Below are positions 13,501 through 20,205 of a stretch of 64,000 nt of DNA, in pieces. Each line of letters opens with the position of its first letter. Position 1 is the stretch's first letter. Under the pieces are notes generated by a model that was given only the letters and a program-made list of their open reading frames with translations, was not told the origin of the DNA and searched no databases. A program made the position numbers and the translations under genes. The DNA comes from Phymorhynchus buccinoides (lineage: Eukaryota > Mollusca > Gastropoda > Neogastropoda > Raphitomidae): the NCBI GenBank assembly GCA_017654935.2, contig CM065693.1, positions 22,228,552-22,292,551 on the forward strand, given 5' to 3'.

Positions 13501-14289
13501 TGGTGAAAGGGTTAATATATGTTTTGGCTTCTTGTTTTGAACATTTAGATTTTTCTTCTAGAATTAGTATTGCTAATTGTTTATCCGTAGCACAAATACT
13601 GAAGGGGGAAGCCCTTGCTGTGATGAAGTTTGTCCTTCAGGTGGTGGACCATCTGTTTAGCGTGGACAAGCTAGTGGAGAGGAGGTTCACCCCGGACCTG
13701 GCAGAGACCTCCCTGCAGCTCTTCCACAACAACTTCAGCAAGGTACGCCCTTCACTGGTGTTTCTTTCCTTTGTTATTTTAACATAGCATGTTGAGGTTC
13801 ACCTGGCAGAGACCTCCCTGCAGCTCTTCCACAACAACGTCAGCAAGGTACGCCCTTCACTGGTGTTTCTTTCCTTTGTTATTTTAACATAGCATGTTGA
13901 GGTTCACCTGGCAGAGACCTCCCTGCAGCTCTTCCACAACAATGTCAGCAAGGTACGCCCTTCACTGGTGTTTCTTTCCTTTGTTATTTTAACATAGCAT
14001 GTGAGGTTCACCTGGCAGAGACCTCCCTGCAGCTCTTCCACAACAACGTCAGCAAGGTACGCCCTTCACTGGTGTTTCTTTCCTTTGTTATTTTAACATA
14101 GCATGTGAGGTTCACCCCAGACCTGGCAGAGACCTCCCTGCAGCTCTTCCACAACAATGTCAGCAAGGTATAAACCCTTCATTAGCAGTGGCCATTTTGA
14201 CGCACAAGCATGCATGCTTCTTTTCATACGGATAATTATCTGAACATTACAAGAAAGGTGACATGATACAACATATTCAAATATGTGTG

Positions 14290-14384
<95 letters not shown>

Positions 14385-17300
14385 ACATATTCAAGTGTAT
14401 TATTATTGTATTAGTTATTACAGTGACAACATGGTTCCATTACTGTAGAAAATCGTTCATTGTACTGCTCTCACTTTACTGTTAGCCCTTACTGCAAGGC
14501 TAATGTCATTAAACCCATTTGAAAGAAACATTCAGTAATGGAACATTGTACTGCTCTCACTTTACTGTTAGCCCTTACTGCAAGGCTAATGTCATTAAAC
14601 CCATTTGAAAGAAACATTCAGTAATGGAACATTGTACTGCTCTCACTTTACTGTTAGCCCTTACTGCAAGGCTAATGTCATTAAACCATTTGAAAGAAAC
14701 ATTTGAAAGAAACATTCAGTAATGGAACATTGTGCTGCTCTCACTTTACTGTTAGCCCTTACTGCAAGGCTAATGTCATTAAACCCATTTGAAAGAAACA
14801 TTCAGTAATGGAACATTGTACTGCTCTCACTTTACTGTTAGCCCTTACTGCAAGGCTAATGTCATTAAACCCATTTGAAAGAAACATTCAGTAATGGAAC
14901 ATTGTACTGCTCTCACTTTACTGTTAGCCCTTACTGCAAGGCTAATGTCATTAAACCCATTTGAAAGAAACATTCAGTAATGGAACATTGTACTGCTCTC
15001 ACTTTACTGTTAGCCCTTACTGCAAGGCTAATGTCATTAAACGCATTTGAAAGAAACATTCAGTAATGGAACATTGTGCTGCTCTCACTTTACTGTTAGC
15101 CCTTACTGCAAGGCTAATGTCATTAAACCCATTTGAAAGAAACATTCAGTAATGGAACATTGTACTGCTCTCACTTTACTGTTAGCCCTTACTGCAAGGC
15201 TAATGTCATTAAACCCATTTGAAAGAAACATTCAGTAATGGAACATTGTGCTGCTCTCACTTTACTGTTAGCCCTTACTGCAAGGCTAATGTCATTAAAC
15301 CCATTTGAAAGAAACATTCAGTAATGGAACATTGTACTGCTCTCACTTTACTGTTAGCCCTTACTGCAAGGCTAATGTCATTAAACGCATTTGAAAGAAA
15401 CATTCAGTAATGGAACATTGTGCTGCTCTCACTTTACTGTTAGCCCTTACTGCAAGGCTAATGTCATTAAACCCATTTGAAAGAAACATTCAGTAATGGA
15501 ACATTGTACTGCTCTCACTTTACTGTTAGCCCTTACTGCAAGGCTAATGTCATTAAACGCATTTGAAAGAAACATTCAGTAATGGAACATTGTGCTGCTC
15601 TCACTTTACTGTTAGCCCTTACTGCAAGGCTAATGTCATTAAACCCATTTGAAAGAAACATTCAGTAATGGAACATTGTGGTATAAGCTGTCTTTCATGA
15701 ACAACTATGACTCAGACTAGGGGCATTAATTTAGCTCTGGCTTTTAGTGCTGCATTCAAAGGGATTAGTTGGCCTTCGGGGACCTTCCCCAGTGCCAGCT
15801 ATCCTCAGGGTTCGTACAGGGTCCTTGAAACCTTGAAAAGTACTGGAAAATTGACATGGCCTTTTCCAGGGCTTGAAAAGTGCTTGAAAAACAGCAAAGG
15901 CCCCAAGACTCCTGGAAAAGTACTGGAATTTTCAAAATCGTCTGACCACGTCCTTAATCTCAATCCATCAAAGTCAAAATCTCTCCTCCACAAAAAATAA
16001 TTGAAGGTTAAAACTAAATTCAATTAAAAAATTAAAAAAACCTTTTAAGGTCATACCGATATCGCGATCATGCAGACGACATTTGCGCGAGTTGTCTGCC
16101 GCTGAAGTTACTTCCCTTTACCGTACTTCCGTGATTCAACAAAATGGAGACTGCATTTTCAACGATGTTTGGCTGCCCAAGTTTTTTATCAGAGCTGGTT
16201 AGCTCCGTCAACAGATAGTTCAAAACTGAAAGCTAGCTGCACAGTGTGCAAAAAGAACTTTGACATCACCAGCATGGACGAGAGTGCTGTAAAAAGCCAT
16301 TGTCAAGGCCAGAAGCACAAGCAACTCAGGCAGGAACGAAACTGACATTGACCGGTATGCCAGATTGAGTCCTTGAAATTTAGTAAACTGGTCCTGGAAA
16401 AGTCCTGGAATTTTTGGACACAGATCTGTCCGAACCCTGTAAAAATCCAAACCATCAAAGTCAACACAGACGCCAAACAAAACCGAATTTTGAAACTCAT
16501 GCAGCCCGTAAGCGCCGATTGTGCCCGCTGAACCTTTTAAGGTCTAGTACATTCGATTTCACGATCATAGCAGACGCAATATACGCGAGTTGTCTTCCGC
16601 TGAAGTTACTTCCCTGGTCCGTTTTCCGTTTTTACAGCAAGGGAAAGGAGACTGTCTTTTTCAACGATTTTTCTGCAACCCCAAATATCAGAGCTGGTTT
16701 CTCCGTCAACGATGTTCAGTACTGAAAGCGCGATGCACAGAGTGCCATTAAAGATTTTTGACATCACCATGGTTTGTTGTGGACATTGTGTTAGCTTTCG
16801 AAAAAAATATCATCAAGGCTAAGCAATATGCATCTTTCAGAAATGAAATGTGAGTTAGACTTTATTCTGGGTATTTAAGATTGATTTGGTGTGAAATTCG
16901 GAGTAAAATTCCCATCTCTCGGGACCTGGGATCGATTTCCGGCTCGAATGGTTGGGAGTCGTTGGGTTAAAAATCCTTTTGACTGAGAAAGTAAGGATGT
17001 ACCATGGGCAAAAATACTATAAACAAAGTCTACCGGAAAAGGCTGACCAGAATAGCAGCTGCCACCTCTGCTGCCTGGCCAGTCATTGTCAGAAATGACA
17101 GACTGGCGTACATTTCAATCCCATACAAGTACAGTGGAACCTCCCTTATAAGACCTTCAAAAATAATCCAAAATGAGGTCTTATAAGGGAGGGGTCTTAT
17201 AAGGGAGGGGTCTTATAAGGGAGGGTTCTTATAACTATATAAGGGAGGGTTCTTATAAGGGAGGGTTCTTATAAGGGAGGCAATTTTAATACTTCCAAAG

Positions 17301-17550
17301 AAGGGCAATGTCTCAGAGAAGTAGGTCTTATGTGGGAGGGAGTCTTATAAGGGAGGTTCCACTGTACAACACAAATATAAAAACAAAGGCTTCAACTTGG
17401 TGGCTCTGTGTGTGTGTGTCGCAGGCGGAGATATTTCTGCGCCTGTACCAGCAGTTCACCGAGCTGGGCTTCGCAGGGGAGAGCATCCAGAGGGCGCTGG
17501 TGAAGCACGAGCTGGACCGCGACAAGGCGCTGGACTACTTGACCACCTGA
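3559..17550 (+). CDS. UBAP1: UBAP1 homologue, seven coding exons (complete)
   Basis: UBAP1 is a subunit of an ESCRT-I complex that recognises ubiquitinated cargo on endosomes and sends it to multivesicular bodies. Joining 3559-3601, 6894-6973, 8424-8483, 10554-11930, 12488-12784, 13641-13742 and 17425-17550 gives 2085 nt with no internal stop, 694 residues plus TGA; every junction is GT-AG and the phases agree. Human UBAP1 is about 500 residues; the extra length is Ser/Pro/Gly-rich linker in exon 4. Visible landmarks are YLDGVPFK (residues 24-31, UMA region), DDPFNNMELQTLNDMEELR (about 178-197), and UBA-type helices with the typical GF turns (SIGFSRSRV about 599, ELGFAGESI about 667). The start ATG has a purine at -3 and G at +4. 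All these landmarks align with vertebrate UBAP1, so identity is firm. Transcript ends are not determined. Confidence 0.93.
3661..4910 (-). mobile_element. tRNA-derived SINE split by an inserted transposon
   Basis: On the - strand the 5' end near 4908 starts GGAGCCACTGTAGCTCAG, a tRNA-like head with A-box TAGCTCAGTTGG and B-box GGTTCAAACCC (about 4830-4840). It continues to 4664, is interrupted at 4663-3814, and resumes 3813-3661 with a GAAGAAG-type 3' tail. The joined SINE is about 400 nt. The 3' part matches the + strand SINE at 5317-5565. Confidence 0.75.
3814..4663. mobile_element. 850-bp TIR element inserted in the SINE, 8-bp target duplication
   Basis: The ends read CGGTCCGTCGAAACACCCC and, inverted, GGGTCCGTTGAAACACCCC. 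The 8-mer CCGAATAG flanks both sides (3806-3813 and 4664-4671), as hAT-type insertion leaves. No transposase is readable. Inside, a segment around a GA run preceded by CCAATTGGAGAG is duplicated (about 3900-3985 and 4295-4385). Confidence 0.75.
5228..5698. mobile_element. TA-flanked MITE (CAGTGGAACC family), interrupted by a SINE
   Basis: Inverted ends CAGTGGAACCTCCCTT and AAGGGAGGTTCCACTG, with TA on each side. TA duplication and CAGTGG ends are typical of pogo/Tigger-like Tc1-mariner elements. Intact relatives are about 145-235 bp; this copy is longer because a SINE sits inside. Confidence 0.8.
5317..5565 (+). mobile_element. SINE fragment nested in a MITE
   Basis: Splits the MITE phrase CTGAGACATTGC. 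It carries a GGATGAGACCTTAAACC core, AAAGCCCATTCCACTATTCG, and a 3' end CCCAATTGGAAGAAGAAG. It lacks the tRNA head seen at 4660-4910, so it is 5' truncated or a variant. Confidence 0.7.
6057..6240. mobile_element. MITE, CCGTATTTT palindromic family
   Basis: Ends read ATATTTTTCGGACTATAAG and AGTCCGAAAAATACAGTA, inverted to each other; the inside has CTGAATTTTGTGTTAAAT shared by the other copies. The superfamily cannot be set without the parent transposase. Confidence 0.7.
6336..6580. mobile_element. piggyBac-like MITE with TTAA flanks
   Basis: Ends CCCTTTCGCCGCCAGCC and GGCGGTGAAAGGG are inverted repeats, and TTAA stands on both sides (6332-6335, 6581-6584). TTAA duplication with CCCTTT-type ends is the piggyBac signature. 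No transposase inside. Confidence 0.8.
6894..6973 (+). CDS. UBAP1: UBAP1 coding exon 2, UMA motif
   Basis: Begins after ttgcag and ends ACCCAG|gtagc. It supplies residues 15-41 and contains YLDGVPFK, matching the vertebrate YLDDVPFK core of the UMA domain that docks UBAP1 onto ESCRT-I. Entry in phase 1 and exit in phase 0 fit exons 1 and 3. Confidence 0.9.
7190..7250. repeat. (TC)n microsatellite, UBAP1 intron 2
   Basis: C-run then TC repeat. A (CA)n run follows at 7473-7552 in the same intron. Confidence 0.95.
7746..7972. mobile_element. MITE (CCGTATTTT family) carrying a 95-nt copy of LINE 3' UTR
   Basis: The left part (ACCGTATTTTACGGA to TGAATTTTGTGTGAA) and the right end (AAAATACGGTA) belong to the CCGTATTTT MITE family. 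Between them, about 7866-7961 is nearly identical to 8815-8910 in the LINE 3' end, one mismatch noted, replacing the usual MITE interior. Confidence 0.65.
8127..8367. mobile_element. piggyBac-like MITE with TTAA flanks, UBAP1 intron 2
   Basis: Same family as 6336-6580 but reversed: CCCTTTCACACCGCCAATG to GGCTGGCGGCGAAAGGG, TTAA at 8123-8126 and 8368-8371. It ends 52 nt before exon 3. Confidence 0.8.
8424..8483 (+). CDS. UBAP1: UBAP1 coding exon 3
   Basis: A 60-nt phase-0 exon between cattttcag and gttagt. It encodes 20 residues (PSLSQDLLAPMRPCAALQEE), the position held in vertebrates by a short LP-rich stretch between the UMA core and the charged helix. Too short to show up as a free ORF; accepted because phases, splice sites and order fit. 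A TTAA-flanked MITE ends 52 nt upstream. Confidence 0.8.
8755..10015 (-). mobile_element. 5'-truncated CR1-like LINE with (TATAC)n 3' tail
   Basis: Contains the RT fragment plus a 3' UTR of about 100 nt, the hairpin-like AAGCCGCGAGGCTT near 8800-8815, and a 3' tail of tandem ATACT units at 8755-8776. The left end in + coordinates is therefore the element's 3' end. The 5' break is near 10015 in the reading just before VLDNGSTLD. Confidence 0.85.
8877..9998 (-). CDS. Reverse transcriptase C-terminal part of a CR1/Jockey-like LINE
   Basis: An uninterrupted 373-codon frame. Reverse transcriptase blocks are visible in order: YLDFKKAFDTVPHERLLLKM, SGIPQGSILGPVLFTIFIND, the catalytic FADD (FADDTKIY), a KCKVMHVGKK block and a thumb-like region ending RVANLWNLLTPNLKRAPTLN. 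The endonuclease and first RT motifs are missing, so the copy is 5' truncated, as target-primed retrotransposition commonly leaves. The first Met shown is only the first in-frame ATG, not a true start. No stop or frameshift suggests a young insertion. It lies antisense in UBAP1 intron 3. Confidence 0.9.
   Translation of the reverse strand: MDNGSTLDVIYLDFKKAFDTVPHERLLLKMNAYGICDNILQWVRSFLSGRKQSVRVGSEYSEKNDVLSGIPQGSILGPVLFTIFINDLPNFIQSTCKIFADDTKIYNNTTENNTIQSDLNNLQKWTDDWNLYFNVSKCKVMHVGKKNPEYDYVMKIDQDEQKINACTEEKDLGVVFDNNLTFDTHIHKGINKANQMLGIIKRTFIRLDKETFLLLYKSLVRSHLEYGNIIWYPYLKRQSASIERVQRRATKMVKSCKDFNYQDRIKNLNLHSLKGRRVRGDLIQMYKIFNNLDDISIDSLFTLSIYNSTRNQEGKLHIQRCNTNRRKHCFSNRVANLWNLLTPNLKRAPTLNTFKNLLDKDENFSQLFFKHDD
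10016..10553. other. UBAP1 intron 3, right part: nothing recognised
   Basis: AT-rich DNA between the antisense LINE and exon 4. No repeat family shared with other parts of the window was seen. Confidence 0.5.
10554..11930 (+). CDS. UBAP1: UBAP1 coding exon 4, charged helix and long linker
   Basis: A 1377-nt phase-0 exon, residues 62-520. It opens with YTFDTEEAVLAWSAAR and an Ala/Glu/Arg-rich helix, then an acidic Ser patch (SSDSEDDEDASE), then DDPFNNMELQTLNDMEELR, the best conserved central motif of UBAP1. The rest is low-complexity Ser/Asn/Gly/Pro sequence, including a Gly run near residue 485. GC content is clearly above that of the introns. Two imperfect PYANSKLALGGELPQACANSK repeats lie near 11380-11450. 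Donor CCCAG|gtaatt. Confidence 0.93.
12232..12409. mobile_element. MITE, CCGTATTTT family, in UBAP1 intron 4
   Basis: From TACCATATTTTATGGACT to GTCCGTAAAATACGGTA, with GGCGCACC and GGCGCAGGGGTCTCAGTC inside. It is complete and ends 78 nt before exon 5. Confidence 0.75.
12488..12784 (+). CDS. UBAP1: UBAP1 coding exon 5, Pro-rich linker and first UBA helices
   Basis: A 297-nt phase-0 exon from ctctcag to GAG|gtgaga, residues 521-619. The first two thirds are Pro/Ser/His-rich. The last 35 residues, LSSEAKTFVNNLTSIGFSRS onward, match the first UBA of the SOUBA domain with the IGF turn in the place of the vertebrate NMGY turn. Confidence 0.9.
13274..13511. mobile_element. piggyBac-like MITE with TTAA flanks, UBAP1 intron 5
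   Basis: CCCTTTCGCCGCCAGCC to GGTGGTGAAAGGG with TTAA at 13270-13273 and 13512-13515. Confidence 0.8.
13641..13742 (+). CDS. UBAP1: UBAP1 coding exon 6, middle of the UBA domain
   Basis: A 102-nt phase-0 exon, residues 620-653, from VVDHLFSVDKLVERRF to SLQLFHNNFSK, with acceptor ccttcag and donor AAG|gtacgc. It corresponds to the vertebrate segment from LDYLFAHG to ALEMHQCSEEK. Its 3' half plus the donor and start of intron 6 are repeated four more times immediately downstream. Confidence 0.9.
13783..14167 (+). repeat. UBAP1: Tandem copies of the UBAP1 exon 6 end with splice donor
   Basis: Four further copies of the exon 6 3' half follow the real exon, with AAG|gt junctions at 13847, 13952, 14056 and 14167 (spacing 105, 105, 104, 111). 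Each carries LAETSLQLFHNN(V)SK coding potential, the donor (gtacgc three times, gtataa in the last) and a pyrimidine-rich stretch ending acatag. All copies have Val where exon 6 has Phe. The last copy keeps the CCAGACCTGG lost from the middle ones. Whether any copy is spliced into mRNA cannot be told from sequence. Confidence 0.85.
14309..14380. repeat. (TC)n microsatellite
   Basis: Nearly pure CT run preceded by CTGT units, in UBAP1 intron 6. Confidence 0.95.
14458..15680. repeat. 86-bp satellite, about 14 copies, in UBAP1 intron 6
   Basis: Unit starts CATTGTACTGCTCTCACTTT and ends TTCAGTAATGGAA. Copies are nearly identical; differences cluster at two sites (TAC/TGC near the start and CCC/CGC near position 59). 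One copy near 14690 has a short internal duplication of TTTGAAAGAAACA. Confidence 0.95.
15806..16439 (+). mobile_element. hAT-like transposon relic with BED-type finger fragment
   Basis: Ends CAGGGTTCGTACAGG and CTGTCCGAACCCTG are inverted repeats. Inside, METAFSTMFGCPSFLSELVS (from 16144) and, after a frame break, KASCTVCKKNFDITSMDESA VKSHCQGQKHKQLRQ (16230-16340) form a Cys2-His2 BED-like DNA-binding start of a transposase. The catalytic domain is absent, so it cannot move by itself. Confidence 0.7.
16440..16790 (+). mobile_element. Degenerate second copy of the hAT-like interior
   Basis: Repeats the order of 15960-16270: CCATCAAAGTCAA, then AACCTTTTAAGGTC, then GAGTTGTCTTCCGCTGAAG, then TCAGAGCTGGTT and TTTTGACATCACC. 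It has no ends and no open frame; a tandem or nested older copy. Confidence 0.65.
16900..17128 (+). mobile_element. SINE-like dispersed repeat
   Basis: Carries GGATCGATTTCCGGCTCGA, a B-box-like phrase, then text shared with 50270-50400 (AGGATGTACC, GCAGCTGCCACCTCTGCTG-like, CAGTCATTGTCAGAAA). It ends where the MITE at 17132 begins. Confidence 0.5.
17132..17364. mobile_element. TA-flanked MITE (CAGTGGAACC family) next to UBAP1 exon 7
   Basis: CAGTGGAACCTCCCTTATAA to TTATAAGGGAGGTTCCACTG with TA on both sides. The motif CTTATAAGGGAGGG is amplified about five times in its left half. It ends 60 nt upstream of exon 7. Confidence 0.85.
17425..17550 (+). CDS. UBAP1: UBAP1 terminal coding exon 7, last UBA
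   Basis: Begins after tgtcgcag and ends at TGA 17548-17550. It encodes 41 residues (AEIFLRLYQQFTELGFAGES to KALDYLTT), the third UBA-like unit, with ELGF matching vertebrate EMGF and DRDKALDYL matching DQDNALEDL. A MITE ends only 60 nt before the exon. Confidence 0.92.
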   Translation, partial: AEIFLRLYQQFTELGFAGESIQRALVKHELDRDKALDYLTT

Positions 17551-17774
17551 CAACCGCCGATGTGCGTCACTTCTACTCTCCTTGGTGTTGTGAATATGGC
17601 CACTGGCCTAAGTAATACTCATGTACAGCATAGTTGTTAGGGACAGAAGCTTACCCTTGTTTTTGTCACAAAGCCAGAAGGTATTAGGTATTAGGTACTT
17701 TATAGTCACAGAGGCGTCTTTGTGAAATTCGGGTTGCTCCTACCTGGAGAGTGTGTTGCAGCCAATTCAAAAAT

Positions 17775-17780
17775 AATAAA
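17775..17780 (+). promoter_or_regulatory. Candidate UBAP1 polyadenylation signal
   Basis: AATAAA, 225 nt after the stop codon, followed within 50 nt by a T/GT-rich stretch (gatttttgtgactg, then ggtggtggtgg). It is the first canonical hexamer after the stop. Further hexamers occur near 18533 and 21572, so longer 3' ends are possible. Confidence 0.35.
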
Positions 17781-17867
17781 ATTTTGCATGCGATTTTTGT
17801 GACTGATGAGGAAGGAAAGGGTGGTGGTGGTCAATTTTGACCAAATTACAACTTTTTCGTTGCCACT

Positions 17868-17897
17868 GGGTTTGACGTATGCTAAGTGCATGGGCAC

Positions 17898-17931
<34 letters not shown>

Positions 17932-18047
17932 TCCACGTTCAGACCGTAAGGCCTAGTGCAAAGTGAGAGGAAAAATCCCCCGTACCCAGGTTTGAACTCG
18001 GGTTTACTTGACACGAGGCGAACGCGCTACCACTGTGCCACTCTACA
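17868..18047 (-). mobile_element. tRNA-derived SINE
   Basis: On the - strand: A-box GGCACAGTGGTAGCGCG, B-box-like GAGTTCAAACCTGGG, then a core CAGATGAGACGATAAACCGA shared with 5317-5565. No clear target duplication was seen. Confidence 0.7.
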
Positions 18048-18149
18048 AGATGTCAGTCACAAAGGATTAAATAAGGCTGAAATTACCTTCTGGCTTTCAC
18101 ACAACGGTTTTCATTCATCCGCAATTTAATTGCATATTCGTTAGGGTTT

Positions 18150-18490
18150 ACTCCCTGTGGGGATACCAGGGGGTCTTTCATAAAAAATAGTTCCCCCACC
18201 TTCTGGAAATTCTGTGCTTGTAACTTCCTCTAATCTGCCACTCTCTTTGACTCTGCCTTTTCCCTTTGCTTTCTATCATCTACTATCTTTCTGACTTATT
18301 GGTCCATTCTCCTGCCTTTTTTCAAAAACAATCTTCCAAATAATGTTTTTCCTTTGAGCTCCTCCGAAATCGGAATGTGTCGACTGTACGCAGTGGGGAG
18401 ACCAGTTAAAATGAAAACCTGACACATACGTACCTTACCCATTATGGCTATATGGCCTGGGAACTCAGAAGTAGAAGAAGAAAAATTAGG
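18150..18490 (+). mobile_element. Dispersed repeat H (SINE-like, GAA tail), + copy
   Basis: From the GGGGATACCAGGGGGTC through CACCTTCTGGAAATTCTGTG and CATTATGGCTATATGGC to AGAAGTAGAAGAAGAAA. Other copies are at about 22690-23030 (-), 29285-29545 (-) and 51255-51500 (+, partial). The repeated GAA-type 3' tail suggests retroposition. Confidence 0.65.
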
Positions 18491-18622
18491 GTTTAGAATA
18501 CCGGCTTTTCTATCATTTTCATTAGTTGTTGAATAAAGGCTTTCATGTTGTTTTCATCTGCAATTTGTTTTTGTTTTTTCCATTCACAATTGGAAACTTG
18601 AGTGTTCATGGCATATTCATTT

Positions 18623-18770
18623 GGGACGGTATTCATGTCGAGATAGCATGAGACTTAGCATGATGCTAACTTAGAAGCTCTTCCAAAAGTCCTATTAAAT
18701 CCTATAGGACATTGGAAGAGCTTCTAAGTTAGCATCATGCTAAGTCTCATGCTATCTTGAATACCGTCCC
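18623..18770. mobile_element. Foldback element (long near-perfect palindrome), copy 1
   Basis: Arms of about 65 nt, from GGGACGGTATTCATGTCGAG to CTTGAATACCGTCCC, with a loop around CCTATTAAATCCTATAGG. No coding. An opposite-orientation copy is at 28584. Confidence 0.85.
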
Positions 18771-19639
18771 AGGGCAACAGTTATCTGGGTACATTCATTA
18801 GTTGTTGAGTAAAAGCTTTGTCGGTTTCATCCATTGTTGGACAAGAAGTAGTCAGTCAGAAGCACAGTTTTACTTGCCTTACTATCTTTTTTTTAAGCTT
18901 TTAAGCACAGGTGTGAAAATATAGAACATTGACTGCTTTTTACTTATTTCTGTGCTACTTAGTTTAATTAGTCTTGTCCTTTAAAAAAAAAAAGATTACT
19001 TTTTACTTTTGGCATTTGTTACTGTTTTTATCTTTCAGTTTAAATTGATCACAATTTTTTACATGTATGATTTTGCTTTTGTATTATGCACACCCTATCC
19101 ACCAACCTGATTCAACTTTGGGAAAGTTAAAGCAACTGAAAAAGGGTCTTTGTTTTCCACAATTCTAATTGTGCCCTTTGAATTATAATTAATATGTAAC
19201 ACATGCCACCTGCCAGTTGTTTTGGAGTATATTCTGACTTTATGTCACGATTGAGATATTACTTGGCCATATATCTGATATTGAAGAGAAGTAATAACAC
19301 ATCATTATATACGTTGAAGTAAGAATCGCATTATTTGAAATTATTTCCGTTCCACCATTTTTCGTTCTTGTTTAATTGAAGCCGGATCACAACGTTGTAG
19401 GCTTTTGATTTTTTTTTTTTGGGGGGGGGGAGATATGCTAGTACTTGCCTGTTAGAATTACTCGATTCTAGAGGAGGGATGAATCTGATGTCTGTGTGCC
19501 TGATTTGGAAAAAGTTTATTTTTTTGTCGAAACTGTCAGTCCTCTGATATTGAATATTTCTCGTGTTTTATAGTTTTCTCTTCTTAGATTCTATTTTTTT
19601 GTATGCAGCTTGGTTATCATGAAGACAATTTAGTGTATC

Positions 19640-19925
19640 TCCCATGGGTAAAAGTAGTTCAGGCATGCTCCTGAAATCAGGATTGGAAAATCTGATAGAA
19701 GGATTGGCCATCTTGTCATTCGGAACCACAGTCTTATAAAATCAAGCATTTCTGCCAACATTGATGGCAGATTAAAACAAGGTGATAGACATGCAATTTT
19801 AACATCCCCCCCCCCTCCTCCTCCCATCCTGTATACACTGACACACACGTATTGGAAATTATTTTTAATGCGGTCACAACTTTAGGATTGGGAAGATTCA
19901 GACAACATTAAAATGCGTCATTTCA
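19640..19925. repeat. Dispersed repeat J, copy 1
   Basis: Shares AGTAGTTCAGGCATGCT, GGATTGGCCATCTTGTCAT and GGATTGGGAAGATTCA with 25090-25350 in the same order and orientation. Nature unknown. Confidence 0.6.
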
Positions 19926-20205
19926 GGTAGGTAGGTAGGTAGGTAGATAGGGACAGGCTTCAGCCTTCAAGCCTCGCGGCTTATAAAACGTCCCATCCAT
20001 TTGAATATTATTTTTACAGGTTTGCTTATTGCATGCAGTAAAAAATATGATTTCAAATCAATCGTCAAAATCAAAAAATATTTGACTAAAATTTTTGTTA
20101 CTGTCTAGGAGATTTCTGAATTGGTTAGTACATTGTGTTCTTTTAAAGTTAGGTGGCAGTGAGTTCCAGAGGTTAGCAACACGGTTACTAAAACGATATT
20201 GAGAG
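19926..20205 (-). mobile_element. CR1-like LINE 3' end with (CTAC)n tail
   Basis: On the - strand the block from 20200 downward reads like RVANLWNSLPPNFKRTQCTN then FRNLLDSNKNF, parallel to the LINE at 8877-9998. It then has the 3' UTR with AAGCCGCGAGGCTT (about 19969-19982) and a tail of CTAC units (19926-19947, GTAG on +). Confidence 0.7.
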
